DNA from: Tsukamurella paurometabola
GTDB lineage: Bacteria; Actinomycetota; Actinomycetes; Mycobacteriales; Mycobacteriaceae
Length of the DNA: 64,000 nt
Reading direction: 5' to 3'
Assembly: GCF_900631615.1 (NCBI RefSeq)
Contig: NZ_LR131273.1
Location: 3,256,850 to 3,320,849 of the forward strand
Shown here: in pieces, positions 37,488-46,029 of the stretch
How positions within the stretch are numbered: the first letter of the stretch is position 1
How the letters are laid out: each line of letters opens with the position of its first letter
Notes under the pieces: generated by a model
The model's input: the letters and a program-made list of their open reading frames with translations, nothing else
Databases searched by the model: none
Told to the model about the DNA's origin: nothing
Position numbers and translations under genes: made by a program

Positions 37488-37545
37488 CGAGGGCGGCCGC
37501 CGGTGGTCCGGGCGATCACGGCGCAGGCGGTCACGATGCGGCCGG

Positions 37546-38160
37546 TCACGGTGCGGCCGGGTGGAAGGGCAGGTCGTGGCCCAGGACGGCGAACGGTCGC
37601 GGGTCGCCCGAGAAGCGGAAGTCGCGCAGCACGTCGTAGAAGCCGGTGCGGCGGTACAGCCGCCACGCTCGGTTCTGTTCGGCGGCGACCTCCGGGGTGG
37701 AGAGCAGGACGCGCGGCTCGGGCCGTCCGGCGAGCAGGGCGGTGAGCAGGGCCGAGCCCACGCCGTGCCCCTGCGCGGTGGGGTGGACGTGCAGCTCGGT
37801 GAGCTCGAAGTAGTCGGCGGCGACGGCCTCGATCCGGTCCTGCGTCAGTCCGCGCCGGCCCAGCCCGACGCGGAGCTGGCGGTTCCACCACTGGTCGCCG
37901 GCGCCGCTGTACCCGTAGGCGATGCCCACCAGGTGATCGACCACGCGGCCGTCGTCGGTGGGAAGCGCCTGGACGGCGCCGAAAGCGGCGTACCCGGGTC
38001 GGTTCAGGTGTTCGCGCCACATGGGCAGCCGGTGCGATTCCGTGCCGGCCGGGTAGTCCATCGCGGCCACGTAGATCTGCAGCGCGGCGGGCAGCCACAG
38101 GGTGGCGTCCTGCGGGGACAGGGCGTGGATCCGTGGTTGCTGCGTCGGCACTGCGCTCAC
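37546..38160 (-). CDS. GNAT N-acetyltransferase (Rv2170-like)
   Basis: 204 residues from GTG 38160, chosen for AGAGGAAG just upstream. The acetyl-CoA loop is in LHVHPTAQGHGVGSALLTALL near residue 130, followed by LSTPEVAAEQNRAWRLYRRTGFYDVL, the typical last GNAT segment. In M. tuberculosis the protein at this locus was reported to acetylate isocitrate dehydrogenase; the target here is unknown. Its promoter contains a LexA-like SOS box, so it may be DNA-damage inducible. Confidence 0.88.
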   Translation of the reverse strand: MSAVPTQQPRIHALSPQDATLWLPAALQIYVAAMDYPAGTESHRLPMWREHLNRPGYAAFGAVQALPTDDGRVVDHLVGIAYGYSGAGDQWWNRQLRVGLGRRGLTQDRIEAVAADYFELTELHVHPTAQGHGVGSALLTALLAGRPEPRVLLSTPEVAAEQNRAWRLYRRTGFYDVLRDFRFSGDPRPFAVLGHDLPFHPAAP

Positions 38161-38197
38161 GGACTTCCTCTCCCTTGACGTCTCGCACACTCACGCT

Positions 38198-38230
38198 ATA
38201 TTAGAAGTGATCGAATAATTGTTCGATCAC
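38198..38230 (-). promoter_or_regulatory. LexA-like SOS box overlapping the GNAT gene promoter
   Basis: A perfect inverted repeat, GTGATCGAA (38207-38215) and TTCGATCAC (38222-38230), encloses TCGAATAATTGTTCGA, which matches the mycobacterial SOS box TCGAAC-N4-GTTCGA at all but one of the twelve fixed positions. On the minus strand TAATAT (complement of 38198-38203) is a strong -10, and TCGAAC (complement of 38221-38226) lies exactly 17 bases upstream as -35, so a bound repressor would block the promoter. Start codon follows about 38 bases later at 38160. Confidence 0.7.
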
Positions 38231-38390
38231 GGACCGTCGGATTGGCGCGCATGTTCTGGCGCCGGGGCGTGGTGTCGATCCGGGTCCGCCGGGCGGGGCC
38301 GGCGCGGAACGAGGGAAGCGTTACGTGTCAGTCCCGTCCGGTACAACACGCAGTAACAGGGCGGAAGGCCCACGGAGCAGGAGGAAGGTC

Positions 38391-38804
38391 ATGGTCGAAT
38401 CGAAGGCACGGATCGATCACGTCGGTTCCCGTCGTCGCATGGGCGAGTCGGGTGCTGCGCGCATTCTCGACCGTGCGGATCAGTTCCTCGCCCGCGCCGG
38501 CGGCTCGCCCGCACCGGCCGACCAGTACCGCGAGATCTACCACGCCGCGCTGCGCGGCGCGGCCGCCCTCCTGGCCGAGCGGGAGACGGGCGTTCGCCGC
38601 CCCACGCGCAACGCCTGGCTGCGGCTCGCCAAGGCGGCGCCGGCGTACGCGGAGTGGGTCGCCTACTTCACGTCGGTCTCCGGCGTGGTCGCGGCGCTCG
38701 AGACCACGGCCCGCTCGGTGAGCGCCGAGGAGGTCGCCGTTCTGCACGGCCGCGTGCAGACCTTCCTGAATTCCGTCGAAGCGGACCTCTCTCGCGCTGC
38801 ATGA
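38391..38804 (+). CDS. SAV_6107-family HEPN-domain protein
   Basis: 137 residues; ATG 38391 with AGGAGG at 38379-38384. All-helical protein: AARILDRADQFLARAG, DQYREIYHAALRGAAALLAERE, RNAWLRLAKAAPAYAEWVAYFTS and EEVAVLHGRVQTFLNSVEA, the four-helix pattern I know from SAV_6107-type HEPN proteins. Many HEPN proteins are RNases with an RxxxxH motif; here only YREIYH is close, so activity is uncertain. The LexA-like box 165 bases upstream is more likely to serve the divergent GNAT gene. Confidence 0.75.
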   Translation: MVESKARIDHVGSRRRMGESGAARILDRADQFLARAGGSPAPADQYREIYHAALRGAAALLAERETGVRRPTRNAWLRLAKAAPAYAEWVAYFTSVSGVVAALETTARSVSAEEVAVLHGRVQTFLNSVEADLSRAA

Positions 38805-38910
38805 TTTCTCACAGCGAACGCTCATTCTTCGGCGGATGGTGGTCGTCGGGTCGCAAGCCTCGTATCATGAAGGGAGGAGTTGGACCCCATGAGTGCTGAA
38901 GGAGGGGAAC

Positions 38911-39324
38911 GTGCCACTCTCCGAGCACGAGCAGCGCATGCTCGACCAGATCGAGAGCGCGCTCTACGCCGAGGATCCGAAGTTCGCGTCGAACGTGCGG
39001 GGCGGACGGTTCGGCGGCGCGTCGGGTAAGCGTCGCGTCATCGCCGCGATCGGCTTCGCGGTGGGATTGATGCTGCTCATCGCCGGTATGTTGCTCCCCA
39101 AGGTCGAGTACACCGTGATCGTCGGCCTTGTCGGGTTCCTGCTGATGTTCGGGTCCGTGATCTACGCGCTGTGGTCCGGTCCCGCCGCCAAGGGGCCGCG
39201 CGGCACCGTCGAGGAGGACGGTTCGGTGCGCTCCCGCTCGAGCCGTGGGCGCGGCGGAGCCCGCGCCTCCGGACAGTCCTTCGCCTCCCGCATGGAGGAG
39301 CGCTTCCGCCGCCGCTTCCCCTGA
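38911..39324 (+). CDS. DUF3040 membrane protein (Rv2169c-like)
   Basis: 137 residues from GTG 38911 with GGAGGGG upstream. DUF3040: PLSEHEQRMLDQIESALYAEDPKFAS at the N terminus, then two close membrane helices (VIAAIGFAVGLMLLIAGMLL and VIVGLVGFLLMFGSVIYALW) and a basic, glycine-rich C-terminal tail. Function unknown; it always precedes mraZ in this group. A clear terminator follows, separating it from the division cluster. Confidence 0.88.
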   Translation: MPLSEHEQRMLDQIESALYAEDPKFASNVRGGRFGGASGKRRVIAAIGFAVGLMLLIAGMLLPKVEYTVIVGLVGFLLMFGSVIYALWSGPAAKGPRGTVEEDGSVRSRSSRGRGGARASGQSFASRMEERFRRRFP

Positions 39325-39338
39325 GCCGCAATCTGATG

Positions 39339-39366
39339 AAGCCGCCGACCTGATGGTCGGCGGCTT
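39339..39366 (+). terminator. Rho-independent terminator before the dcw region
   Basis: A perfect 12-bp stem (AAGCCGCCGACC and complement) with a TGAT loop at 39339-39366 is followed by TTTC. It ends the DUF3040 transcript and insulates the dcw promoter. Confidence 0.92.
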
Positions 39367-39600
39367 TTTCGTTGCGCCGTGAGCGAAATCGGCGATCTCC
39401 CGCCGCGGTGTGCGGCAGCCCTCGGTGTCGCCGCGGTGCCGCAGACCGGTTGCACCGTGGGTGTGCCGTCGTCGCCTCCGTCGCTGCCGGCTCCTCGGCG
39501 ACGGGTGGCGCGGACGGAAGAGAGGACCGGCGTCTGCGTGGCCGCTCGCGCCGCACTTCCACCTGCACCGCCGGCTCCGTCGCAACGCCGACCCCGCGCT

Positions 39601-39762
39601 CCCCACTTCTCCCCACCGTGATTCCCCACTTCTCCCCACGATCGACCATCCAGGCGTCTATCACGTCTCAGTAGTCACAACCGTCGCGCGGATCGTGCGT
39701 GACCGCGAGGGTGTGACGAAGTCGCCACGCCGGGGTGACGCGCGTCCCCCACTTCACGCCAC
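39601..39762 (-). promoter_or_regulatory. CCCCAC repeat pairs: MraZ-box-like array in reverse orientation
   Basis: CCCCAC (reverse complement GTGGGG) occurs at 39601, 39611, 39624 and 39634, that is two pairs with exact 10-bp period, and again at 39747 with a CGCCAC ten bases on at 39757. MraZ binds direct GTGGG/TGGGN repeats spaced by one DNA turn, so these look like extra sites facing the other way, 160-320 bases upstream of mraZ. The rest of 39367-39812 holds no gene I can support. Confidence 0.55.
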
Positions 39763-39812
39763 ATCGATGACCTGCATCGATTCTGAGAATCTGCCGCGAA
39801 ACGCGGCGCGAT

Positions 39813-39874
39813 GTGGTTGAAAGTGGTGGATGGTGGGGTAATGTGGGGCGCACTGGAGAGAGACGCGCTAGTCT
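39813..39874 (+). promoter_or_regulatory. MraZ operator array and mraZ promoter
   Basis: GTGGTT, GTGGTG, GTGGGG and GTGGGG start at 39813, 39823, 39833 and 39843, an exact 10-bp period, the known layout of MraZ-binding boxes in dcw promoters. TAGTCT at 39869-39874 is a likely -10 and the last box covers the -35 position. MraZ would thus control its own operon (mraZ, rsmH, ftsL, ftsI). Confidence 0.8.
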
Positions 39875-39925
39875 GAAGTCTCGATCCAGTGACGAACCCC
39901 TCGGGGTAGGCGGGAGGTGGCCGTG

Positions 39926-40357
39926 ATGTTCACGGGTACCTACACGCCGAAGCTCGATGACAAGGGACGGCTCACCCTCCCCGCGAAGTACCGCGAGGAA
40001 CTGGCAGGTGGGCTCACGATCACGAAAGGACAGGATCGAAGCCTCACGGTGTACCCGAAGGCGGAGTTCGAGCGCATCGCCGAGAAAGCCGATGCCATCG
40101 AATGGACCGACCCCGCGGGACGCGCCTTCTACCGCAACTTCTTCGCCAGCTCGGACGACCAGCGCCCCGACTCCCAGGGTCGGATCTCGCTCTCGGCCGA
40201 TCACCGTCGCTACGCAGGCCTGACCAAGGAATGCGTCGTCGTCGGATCGCGGAGGTTCCTGGAGATCTGGGACGCGGAGGCGTGGGACGCCTACCAGGCA
40301 CAGCACGAAGACGACTACGCGCAGCCGCAGTCCGAATCGCTCAAGGCGATCTTCTGA
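39926..40357 (+). CDS. mraZ: Transcriptional regulator MraZ
   Basis: 143 residues, the usual length. ATG 39926 is chosen because GGGAGG at 39912-39917 has eight-base spacing to it and would overlap the upstream GTG. Two AbrB-like swapped-hairpin repeats: [23 protein letters not shown] and [18 protein letters not shown], each with the DxxGR(L/I)xLP-type signature. Forms a ring that binds GTGGG repeats upstream of the dcw cluster. First gene of the cluster. Confidence 0.97.
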   Translation: MFTGTYTPKLDDKGRLTLPAKYREELAGGLTITKGQDRSLTVYPKAEFERIAEKADAIEWTDPAGRAFYRNFFASSDDQRPDSQGRISLSADHRRYAGLTKECVVVGSRRFLEIWDAEAWDAYQAQHEDDYAQPQSESLKAIF

Positions 40358-40510
40358 CAACCGCGCTTCCGCGCGGCCCGGTCGAGGTGGACCGAGGCCT
40401 GCGCCCGAACCGGCCCTGACGTACTTCCCCAACGCCAGGTACGGGTCGGGCGGGGACCCCGCTCCACCGCGACGAACCCATCGAACGCCACCGTGTGCCC
40501 TGGAGGAGTC

Positions 40511-41518
40511 ATGTCCGACGAGTTCTTCGGTCACGTGCCGGTCCTCGCGACCCGCGTGCGTGAGCTCCTCGCCCCGGCCCTGCAGCACGACGGTGCCGTC
40601 TACGTCGACGCGACCCTCGGCGCCGGCGGCCACTCCGAGCTCATCCTCGAGTCCTTCCCGCAGGCCCGCGTCGTCGGCCTCGATCGCGACAGCGACGCCC
40701 ACGCCATCGCCGGCGAGCGCCTGGCCCGCTTCGGCGACCGCTTCCTCCCCGTCCACACCCGCTACGACGGCATGGCGGACGCCCTCGACGAGCTCGGTCT
40801 CTCGCTCGCCGCGGGCGGCCCCGGCGTGGACGCGATCCTGTTCGACCTCGGCGTCTCGTCCATGCAGTTGGACCGGGTGGAGCGCGGCTTCGCCTACTCG
40901 GTGGACGCCCCGCTGGACATGCGGATGAACGCGGAGGATCCGCTCACCGCGGCCGACGTGCTCAACACCTACTCCCACGGCGACCTCGCCCGGATCCTGC
41001 AGCGCTACGGCGACGAACGGTTCGCCGGCAAGATCGCCTCCGCGGTGCTCAAGGAGCGCGAGAAGGAACCCTTCACCACCAGCGGCCGGCTCGTCGAACT
41101 GCTGTACGCAACGATCCCCGCGCCCGCGCGGCGCACCGGCGGACACCCCGCCAAGCGCACGTTCCAGGCCCTCCGCATCGAGGTCAACGGCGAGCTCGCC
41201 TCCCTGGAGGCGGCCGTCCCGCAGGCGCTCGACGCCCTGGCCCCCGGCGGCCGGATCGTCTTCCTCAGCTACCAGTCGCTGGAGGACCGCATCGTCAAGG
41301 CGGCGCTCGCCGAACGCACGCGGTCGACGACTCCCGCCGGGCTGCCCGTCGATCTGCCCGGCACCGGCGCGACGTTCGAACTGCTCACCCGCGGCGCCGA
41401 ACGCGCCACCGACGACGAGATCGCCGAGAACCAGCGGGCGGCGCCCGTGCGCATGCGCGCGGCCCGCCGCCTCGACACCCCCACCGACCGGACCCGCAGC
41501 ACGAGGAGCGCGCGATGA
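40511..41518 (+). CDS. rsmH: 16S rRNA (cytosine1402-N4)-methyltransferase RsmH
   Basis: 335 residues from ATG 40511 with GGAGGAG upstream. Methylates N4 of C1402 in 16S rRNA. Seen: [13 protein letters not shown], the SAM loop [16 protein letters not shown] near residue 33, [34 protein letters not shown] near 112-145, and [15 protein letters not shown] near 219, all characteristic. Stop overlaps the ftsL ATG (ATGA). The 153-base gap to mraZ holds no gene. Confidence 0.97.
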   Translation: MSDEFFGHVPVLATRVRELLAPALQHDGAVYVDATLGAGGHSELILESFPQARVVGLDRDSDAHAIAGERLARFGDRFLPVHTRYDGMADALDELGLSLAAGGPGVDAILFDLGVSSMQLDRVERGFAYSVDAPLDMRMNAEDPLTAADVLNTYSHGDLARILQRYGDERFAGKIASAVLKEREKEPFTTSGRLVELLYATIPAPARRTGGHPAKRTFQALRIEVNGELASLEAAVPQALDALAPGGRIVFLSYQSLEDRIVKAALAERTRSTTPAGLPVDLPGTGATFELLTRGAERATDDEIAENQRAAPVRMRAARRLDTPTDRTRSTRSAR

Positions 41519-42381
41519 CCGCACCGAACGCGACCCAGGCACCGTCGACTCCGGACACCCGGACGCGGCGAGCCCCCGCGCGCCGCGACGACCGCGACAC
41601 CTCGCGGCCCCGGTCGAGTTCCGCGCAGCGAGCACTCGACCGGCGCCAGAAGCGCCTCGAGCAGCAGCGCGCCGTCCTCGCCGCCGGTGGCACCGTGCGG
41701 GAGACGCCCGCCGAGCGCGCCCTGCGGCGGCACCGCGACGGCGCGACCTCCGCCGGTCTCCTCGCGCGGCTGCCCCGGCCCACCGGGATGGTGCGGCGGG
41801 TGCCGTTCGTGCTCGCCCTCATCGCCCTGGTCTGCGCCGGGCTGGGCATGACGCTCTGGCTGTCGACGGGGAGTGCCGAGAACTCCTACGAGCTGACCCG
41901 CCGTGAGGCCGTGAACAATTCGCTCGCCGAGAAGAAGGCGGCGCTCGAGCGCGACGTGAAGTCGGGCGAGAGCGCGCCGGGCCTCGCCGAGCGCGCCACG
42001 GCCCTGGGCATGATCCCGGCCGGAACCGTCCCGGTCCTGGTCGGCAAGGAGGGTGGCAAGGTGGTTGTGGTCGGCAAGCCCGCGCCCGCCACGGGGGCCG
42101 CGAAGCCGGCGCTCAACCCGCCCGCGCAGCGCTCCGGCGATCCGAGCGGTGCCACGTCCGACGGGTCCGGCACGCCGGTCGCCGGGAATTCCGGGCCCGC
42201 ACCGGCGGGCGGGGAACAATTGGTCACCATGAACCCCGGCAGCCCGACCGTCGTGAACGCGCCGACGCCCGCGCCGTCGGCGGCCACCCAGCCCCCGGCG
42301 CAGGGCCAGACGCAGACCCCCGCGCAGACGCCCACCCCGAGCCCGGCGCCGCAGGCTCCGGCCCAGGGGACGCCGCGGTGA
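41515..42381 (+). CDS. ftsL: FtsL-like division protein with long Pro/Ala tail
   Basis: 288 residues. A basic cytoplasmic N terminus (about 100 residues), one membrane helix ([22 protein letters not shown]), then a coiled-coil heptad region ([24 protein letters not shown]) and an unusually long Pro/Ala/Thr/Gln tail. The layout fits actinobacterial FtsL (Rv2164c), which bridges FtsQ, FtsB and FtsI/FtsW at the septum. It overlaps genes on both sides by four bases. Identity rests on position and topology more than on sequence. Confidence 0.85.
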   Translation: MTAPNATQAPSTPDTRTRRAPARRDDRDTSRPRSSSAQRALDRRQKRLEQQRAVLAAGGTVRETPAERALRRHRDGATSAGLLARLPRPTGMVRRVPFVLALIALVCAGLGMTLWLSTGSAENSYELTRREAVNNSLAEKKAALERDVKSGESAPGLAERATALGMIPAGTVPVLVGKEGGKVVVVGKPAPATGAAKPALNPPAQRSGDPSGATSDGSGTPVAGNSGPAPAGGEQLVTMNPGSPTVVNAPTPAPSAATQPPAQGQTQTPAQTPTPSPAPQAPAQGTPR

Positions 42382-44345
42382 CCCGCGCCCAGCGCCCGCC
42401 GACGAAGACGCGGCCCGCCGCGCGCTCCGGAGCCCCGCGCGGCGCCGCGGCGCCCAAGGGCGGCCACCAGTCCGCCCGCGCCCGGGTCAAGGGCGGCCGC
42501 GCGCCCGAGGTGTCCACGGCCTTCACCGGTCGCGTCCGGATCGGCGGCTGGGTGATCGTCGCGATCTTCACCGTCATCGCCGTGTGGCTCGGCGTCGTCC
42601 AGTTCGTGCAGGCACCGGGCCTGTCCGCGAAGGCCGAGAGTCAGCGCCAGGTCAAGGAGGTGCTGCCGGCCGTCCGCGGCTCGATCACCGACCGCGCGGG
42701 CCAGCCGATCGCCTTCACCATGGAGGCCAAGTCGCTGACCCTGCAGCCGGTCGCGGTGCGCAAGCAGATCCAGGAGAAGTACGACAAGGACGTCGAACTG
42801 GTCAAGGAGGGCGGCGACGCCGCGAAGGGCGTCACACCCGTCGGAGTCGACGAACGCCTGCAGCAGATCGCCAAGAAGATCGTCTCCGTGCTCGGCGACT
42901 CCGTGAACGAGCAGAAGCTGCTCGAGCAGATGCGCAGCAACGACACCTTCGTCTACCTCGCTCGCGGCGTCGACCCGGCCAAGGCCTCGGCGATCACGGA
43001 CGAGTACTCCGAGGTCGGCGCCGAGCGGCAGTCGATCCGCAACTACCCGGGCGGCTCACTCGCCGCGAACATCGTGGGCACCACCGGCTTCGAGGGGCAG
43101 GGCCTCATCGGCCTCGAGTCCTCGCTGGACTCGATCCTCGCCGGCACGGACGGCTCGCGCACCTACGACCGCGGATCCGACGGTGCCGTGATCCCCGGCA
43201 GCACCCGCGACATCCACCCCGCCGCGAACGGCGCCCGCGTCGTGCTCACGCTCGACAACGACGTGCAGTTCTTCGTCCAGCAGGCCGTCGCGCAGGCCAA
43301 GGCGAAGTCCGGTGCGAAGAGTGTCCAGGGCGTCGTGCTCGACGCCAAGACCGGGCAGGTGCTGGCGATGGGCGTCGACAACACCTTCAACCCGTCGCTC
43401 GGCGTGAACAACAACCCGGACTCGGCGCGCACCGGCAACCTCGCGGTGACCACGCCCTTCGAGCCGGGCTCGGTGAACAAGCTGATCACCGCGGTCGCGG
43501 CGATCGACGGCGGCAAGACCAAGCCCGACGAGGTGCTGCAGGTCCCCGGCCAGATCCGCATGGCCGGCGTCACGGTCAAGGACGCCTGGGCGCACGGCAC
43601 CGAGCCGTACACCACGACCGGCGTCTTCGGTAAGTCGTCCAACGTGGGCACGCTGATGCTCGCGCAACGCGTCGGGGAGAACGCCTTCGCCGATTACGTC
43701 GACCGGTTCGGCCTCGGCCGCAGCACCGGTGTGGGCCTGCCCGGCGAGTCCGGGGGCGCGGTGCCCGCGCGCAATCAGTGGTCCGGCGGCACCTTCGCCA
43801 ACCTGCCGATCGGGCAGGGCCTGTCGATGACGGTGCTGCAGATGGCCGGCATGTACCAGGCCCTCGCCAACGACGGCGTCCGGATCCCACCGCGCATCAT
43901 CAAGGAGGTCGACGGTGCCGCCAACCCCGCGGCCGGCGCCGAGCCGGTCCGGGTCATGAGCCCCGAGACCGCGCGGACCGTCCTCGACATGTTCCGCGCC
44001 GCCCTGCAGCGCGACCCGATGGGGTACCAGCAGGGCACCGGCGCGCCGGGCTCCGTGGAGGGCTACCAGATCAGCGGCAAGACCGGCACCGCGCAGCAGG
44101 TGGACCCGGTGACCAAGGCCTACTCCAACTCGCTCTACAACATCACCTTCGCGGGCGTGGCGCCCACGAACGACCCGCGCTTCGTCATCGGCCTGATGAT
44201 GGACGCGCCGACCCGGAGCTCGGACGGCACGGGCGGCCAGTCCGCGGCGCCGCTGTTCCACGACATCGCCTCGTTCCTGCTGCAGAAGTACGGCGTGCCG
44301 CTCTCCCCGCCCGCGAAGCCGTTGACGCTGGTGGCCGGGAAGTAG
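42378..44345 (+). CDS. ftsI: Septal class B penicillin-binding protein FtsI (PbpB)
   Basis: 655 residues from GTG 42378. Short cytoplasmic N terminus, one membrane helix (GWVIVAIFTVIAVWLGVVQFV), a pedestal domain and a transpeptidase domain with S365-V-N-K368, S420-S-N422 and K568-T-G570. Crosslinks septal peptidoglycan. The TAG stop lies two bases before the prophage attachment core, so the protein is intact despite the insertion. Confidence 0.97.
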   Translation: MTRAQRPPTKTRPAARSGAPRGAAAPKGGHQSARARVKGGRAPEVSTAFTGRVRIGGWVIVAIFTVIAVWLGVVQFVQAPGLSAKAESQRQVKEVLPAVRGSITDRAGQPIAFTMEAKSLTLQPVAVRKQIQEKYDKDVELVKEGGDAAKGVTPVGVDERLQQIAKKIVSVLGDSVNEQKLLEQMRSNDTFVYLARGVDPAKASAITDEYSEVGAERQSIRNYPGGSLAANIVGTTGFEGQGLIGLESSLDSILAGTDGSRTYDRGSDGAVIPGSTRDIHPAANGARVVLTLDNDVQFFVQQAVAQAKAKSGAKSVQGVVLDAKTGQVLAMGVDNTFNPSLGVNNNPDSARTGNLAVTTPFEPGSVNKLITAVAAIDGGKTKPDEVLQVPGQIRMAGVTVKDAWAHGTEPYTTTGVFGKSSNVGTLMLAQRVGENAFADYVDRFGLGRSTGVGLPGESGGAVPARNQWSGGTFANLPIGQGLSMTVLQMAGMYQALANDGVRIPPRIIKEVDGAANPAAGAEPVRVMSPETARTVLDMFRAALQRDPMGYQQGTGAPGSVEGYQISGKTGTAQQVDPVTKAYSNSLYNITFAGVAPTNDPRFVIGLMMDAPTRSSDGTGGQSAAPLFHDIASFLLQKYGVPLSPPAKPLTLVAGK

Positions 44346-44347
44346 TT

Positions 44348-44357
44348 AACCGGCGGG
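44348..44357 (+). repeat. attL core
   Basis: AACCGGCGGG, identical to 61093-61102. It starts two bases after the ftsI stop. No tRNA gene is involved; the site is a protein-gene intergenic junction. The true crossover may extend a base or two either side, where the flanks differ. Confidence 0.8.
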
Positions 44358-44440
44358 AAGCACCTTTCGCCTGTTCGCACGCTGCGGCTCGCATCGTGAG
44401 CGGACGTAACGACACTGTGTGTGAAGTCGATCACGTTCCC

Positions 44441-45256
44441 ATGACGAAGGCATGGGGTGACGTTTTGACGAGCTATTCGAGCTACCTGGTCGCGGCGGGG
44501 CGGGCGCGCAAGACACGGCGGCTGCGGAAGTACTACGCGCGGTGCTTTGCGGACTTCACCCGGCGATCGCCCACCCGCGTGACGATCGATGACCTGTCCG
44601 ATTACCTTGCAGCCAATCCTCATTGGGCACCCGCCACCCGCCACGTCGCGCAGGTGAGCTTGCGCGACCTGTTCGGCTGGATGCATCGCACGGGGCGGCG
44701 TGGGGACAACCCGGCGGCACTGCTGCCCCGCGTGCGAGTGCCCGCCGGAGTTCCGCGACCGTGCCCGGACGAAGCGATCATCGCAACCATGGCGAACGTG
44801 GGCGCGCGCGAACTGCTCATGCTCCGTCTCGGCAGCGAGGCCGGCCTACGCCGCGAGGAGATCGCCACGACGCGAGGCGACAAGGTCTACCAGGCGATCG
44901 GCGGCTACGTCCTCAGCGTCACAGGCAAGGGCGGGCGGACGCGTGAGGTGCCGATCGGTGACGGTTTGGCCGAGGCGATCACAGCGCGTGGTGCAGGTTG
45001 GACATTCCCAGGGCGCACGGACGGGCACCTGTGCGCGGCTCGAGTTGGGGTGCTCATGTCCGAGCTGCTCCCAGGCCGGTGGACTGCGCACACGCTCCGC
45101 CACCGGTTCGGCACCGTGACCTACGCCGCCGACCACGACATTCGGGCCGTGCAGGAGCTGTTGGGCCACGCCTCGGTGGCGACGACACAGATCTACACGG
45201 CGGTACCCGACGACGCGAAACGGCGTGCCGCACAAGCTGCTAGCCTCGCCGCATGA
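44441..45256 (+). CDS. int: Tyrosine-type phage integrase
   Basis: 271 residues from ATG 44441 (an in-frame GTG at 44417 is possible). SAM-like core-binding domain (about 8-90: YSSYLVAAGRARKTRRLRKYY, VSLRDLFGWM) and a catalytic domain with R137 in GLRREE, K163 in TGKGGRTRE, H217 and R220 in TAHTLRHRFG, H243 in LLGHAS and the nucleophile Y252. No arm-binding N-terminal domain is present, so it is a short form. Lies right beside attL, reading inward. Confidence 0.95.
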   Translation: MTKAWGDVLTSYSSYLVAAGRARKTRRLRKYYARCFADFTRRSPTRVTIDDLSDYLAANPHWAPATRHVAQVSLRDLFGWMHRTGRRGDNPAALLPRVRVPAGVPRPCPDEAIIATMANVGARELLMLRLGSEAGLRREEIATTRGDKVYQAIGGYVLSVTGKGGRTREVPIGDGLAEAITARGAGWTFPGRTDGHLCAARVGVLMSELLPGRWTAHTLRHRFGTVTYAADHDIRAVQELLGHASVATTQIYTAVPDDAKRRAAQAASLAA

Positions 45257-45411
45257 GTGACGAACTTCGGGACGCTGCGCGTGCACTAGATGACGCGATA
45301 ACCCGCGAGGGGGTGGAACCGGCCTATCACCGCGCGCAGGTCGCCCGACTGCGCGCGGAGTGGCCGACGCTATGGGTCGCGATCGAGAGGGTACGCGCGG
45401 CGGCGAACTAG
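45253..45411 (+). CDS. Small protein coupled to the integrase
   Basis: 52 residues starting in an ATGA overlap with the integrase stop. Sequence begins MSDELRDAARALDD and is one or two charged helices with EWPTLWVAIERVRA at the end. Unknown. It ends in CTAG, overlapping the stop of the last gene of the leftward tail operon by four bases, so the two transcripts meet here. Confidence 0.65.
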   Translation: MSDELRDAARALDDAITREGVEPAYHRAQVARLRAEWPTLWVAIERVRAAAN

Positions 45412-46019
45412 GTCGAGGGACCGAGATAGGTCATGGCGAAGCGGGTCTTGATCCGGCCCTGCTGCGTGCCGCCGACGTTGAGCGCCGCGCCGCTGTTCTG
45501 GTACACGTAGCAGTTGAGCTTCTGGCCGGCGGTCAGCGGCATCGTCACCGAGAGCTGGTTGATCTGTTCCATGCTGACGCCGGGACGCACGTCTTCGGCG
45601 TACGCCTCGCCGCTCGCGTCGTCCACGAGCTTGATCACGCGCTGCCCGGTGGCGTTGTTGGTGCCCCACGGGACGACGATGCTGATCTGGTAGATGCCGG
45701 CGCGGGAGGCGATCAGTCCGTTGTTGAAGGTCTGCGCGCCGCCCGCGGTGCGAAGGTCGTATTCGACGGTGCCGGAGTTGTTGAAGGCGAAGAAGATCGA
45801 GCCGGACGCCGCGCTGTAGGCGGTGTTCAGGACGATGGACGCGGCGGGGCCGTTCGGTCCGCCGGGAGCTCCGGTGTCGCCCTTGCCACCCTTCAAGGTG
45901 CCGTTGTCGATGAGCGCTTCGAGTCGTTCGGCGAGGAGCTTGGTGACGTTGCCGATGGTCCACAGACCCTCGGTGTTGAGCAGGTACGGCAGGCCGTACT
46001 TGGCGGTGCCTCCGGGCAT
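45408..46019 (-). CDS. Tail-tip/fibre protein with a short collagen-like stretch
   Basis: 203 residues; ATG 46019 with AGGAGG upstream. Residues about 40-55 read GGKGDTGAPGGPNGP, a brief Gly-x-y collagen-like trimerisation segment. The remaining 145 residues look like a C1q/TNF-type jelly roll: SIFFAFNNSGTVEYD, GIYQISIVVPWGTNN, LVTMPL-like strands and a final RFAMTYLGPS. Phage receptor-binding or minor tail proteins often have this build. Last gene of the late operon. Confidence 0.7.
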   Translation of the reverse strand: MPGGTAKYGLPYLLNTEGLWTIGNVTKLLAERLEALIDNGTLKGGKGDTGAPGGPNGPAASIVLNTAYSAASGSIFFAFNNSGTVEYDLRTAGGAQTFNNGLIASRAGIYQISIVVPWGTNNATGQRVIKLVDDASGEAYAEDVRPGVSMEQINQLSVTMPLTAGQKLNCYVYQNSGAALNVGGTQQGRIKTRFAMTYLGPST

Positions 46020-46029
46020 GGTGGTCCTC

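Noticed and set aside
39372-39864. Short open frames in the mraZ leader that could be read as small proteins.
   Set aside because: They are Arg/Pro-rich, have no ribosome site and no family look, and overlap the regulatory repeats. I treat the stretch as non-coding.
44300-44360. Disruption of ftsI by the prophage.
   Set aside because: The TAG stop at 44343-44345 precedes the attachment core and the KTG motif and C-terminal domain are all present.
44348-44440. A tRNA or tmRNA gene as attachment target.
   Set aside because: No cloverleaf-like sequence on either side of either core; the flanks are ftsI and murE.
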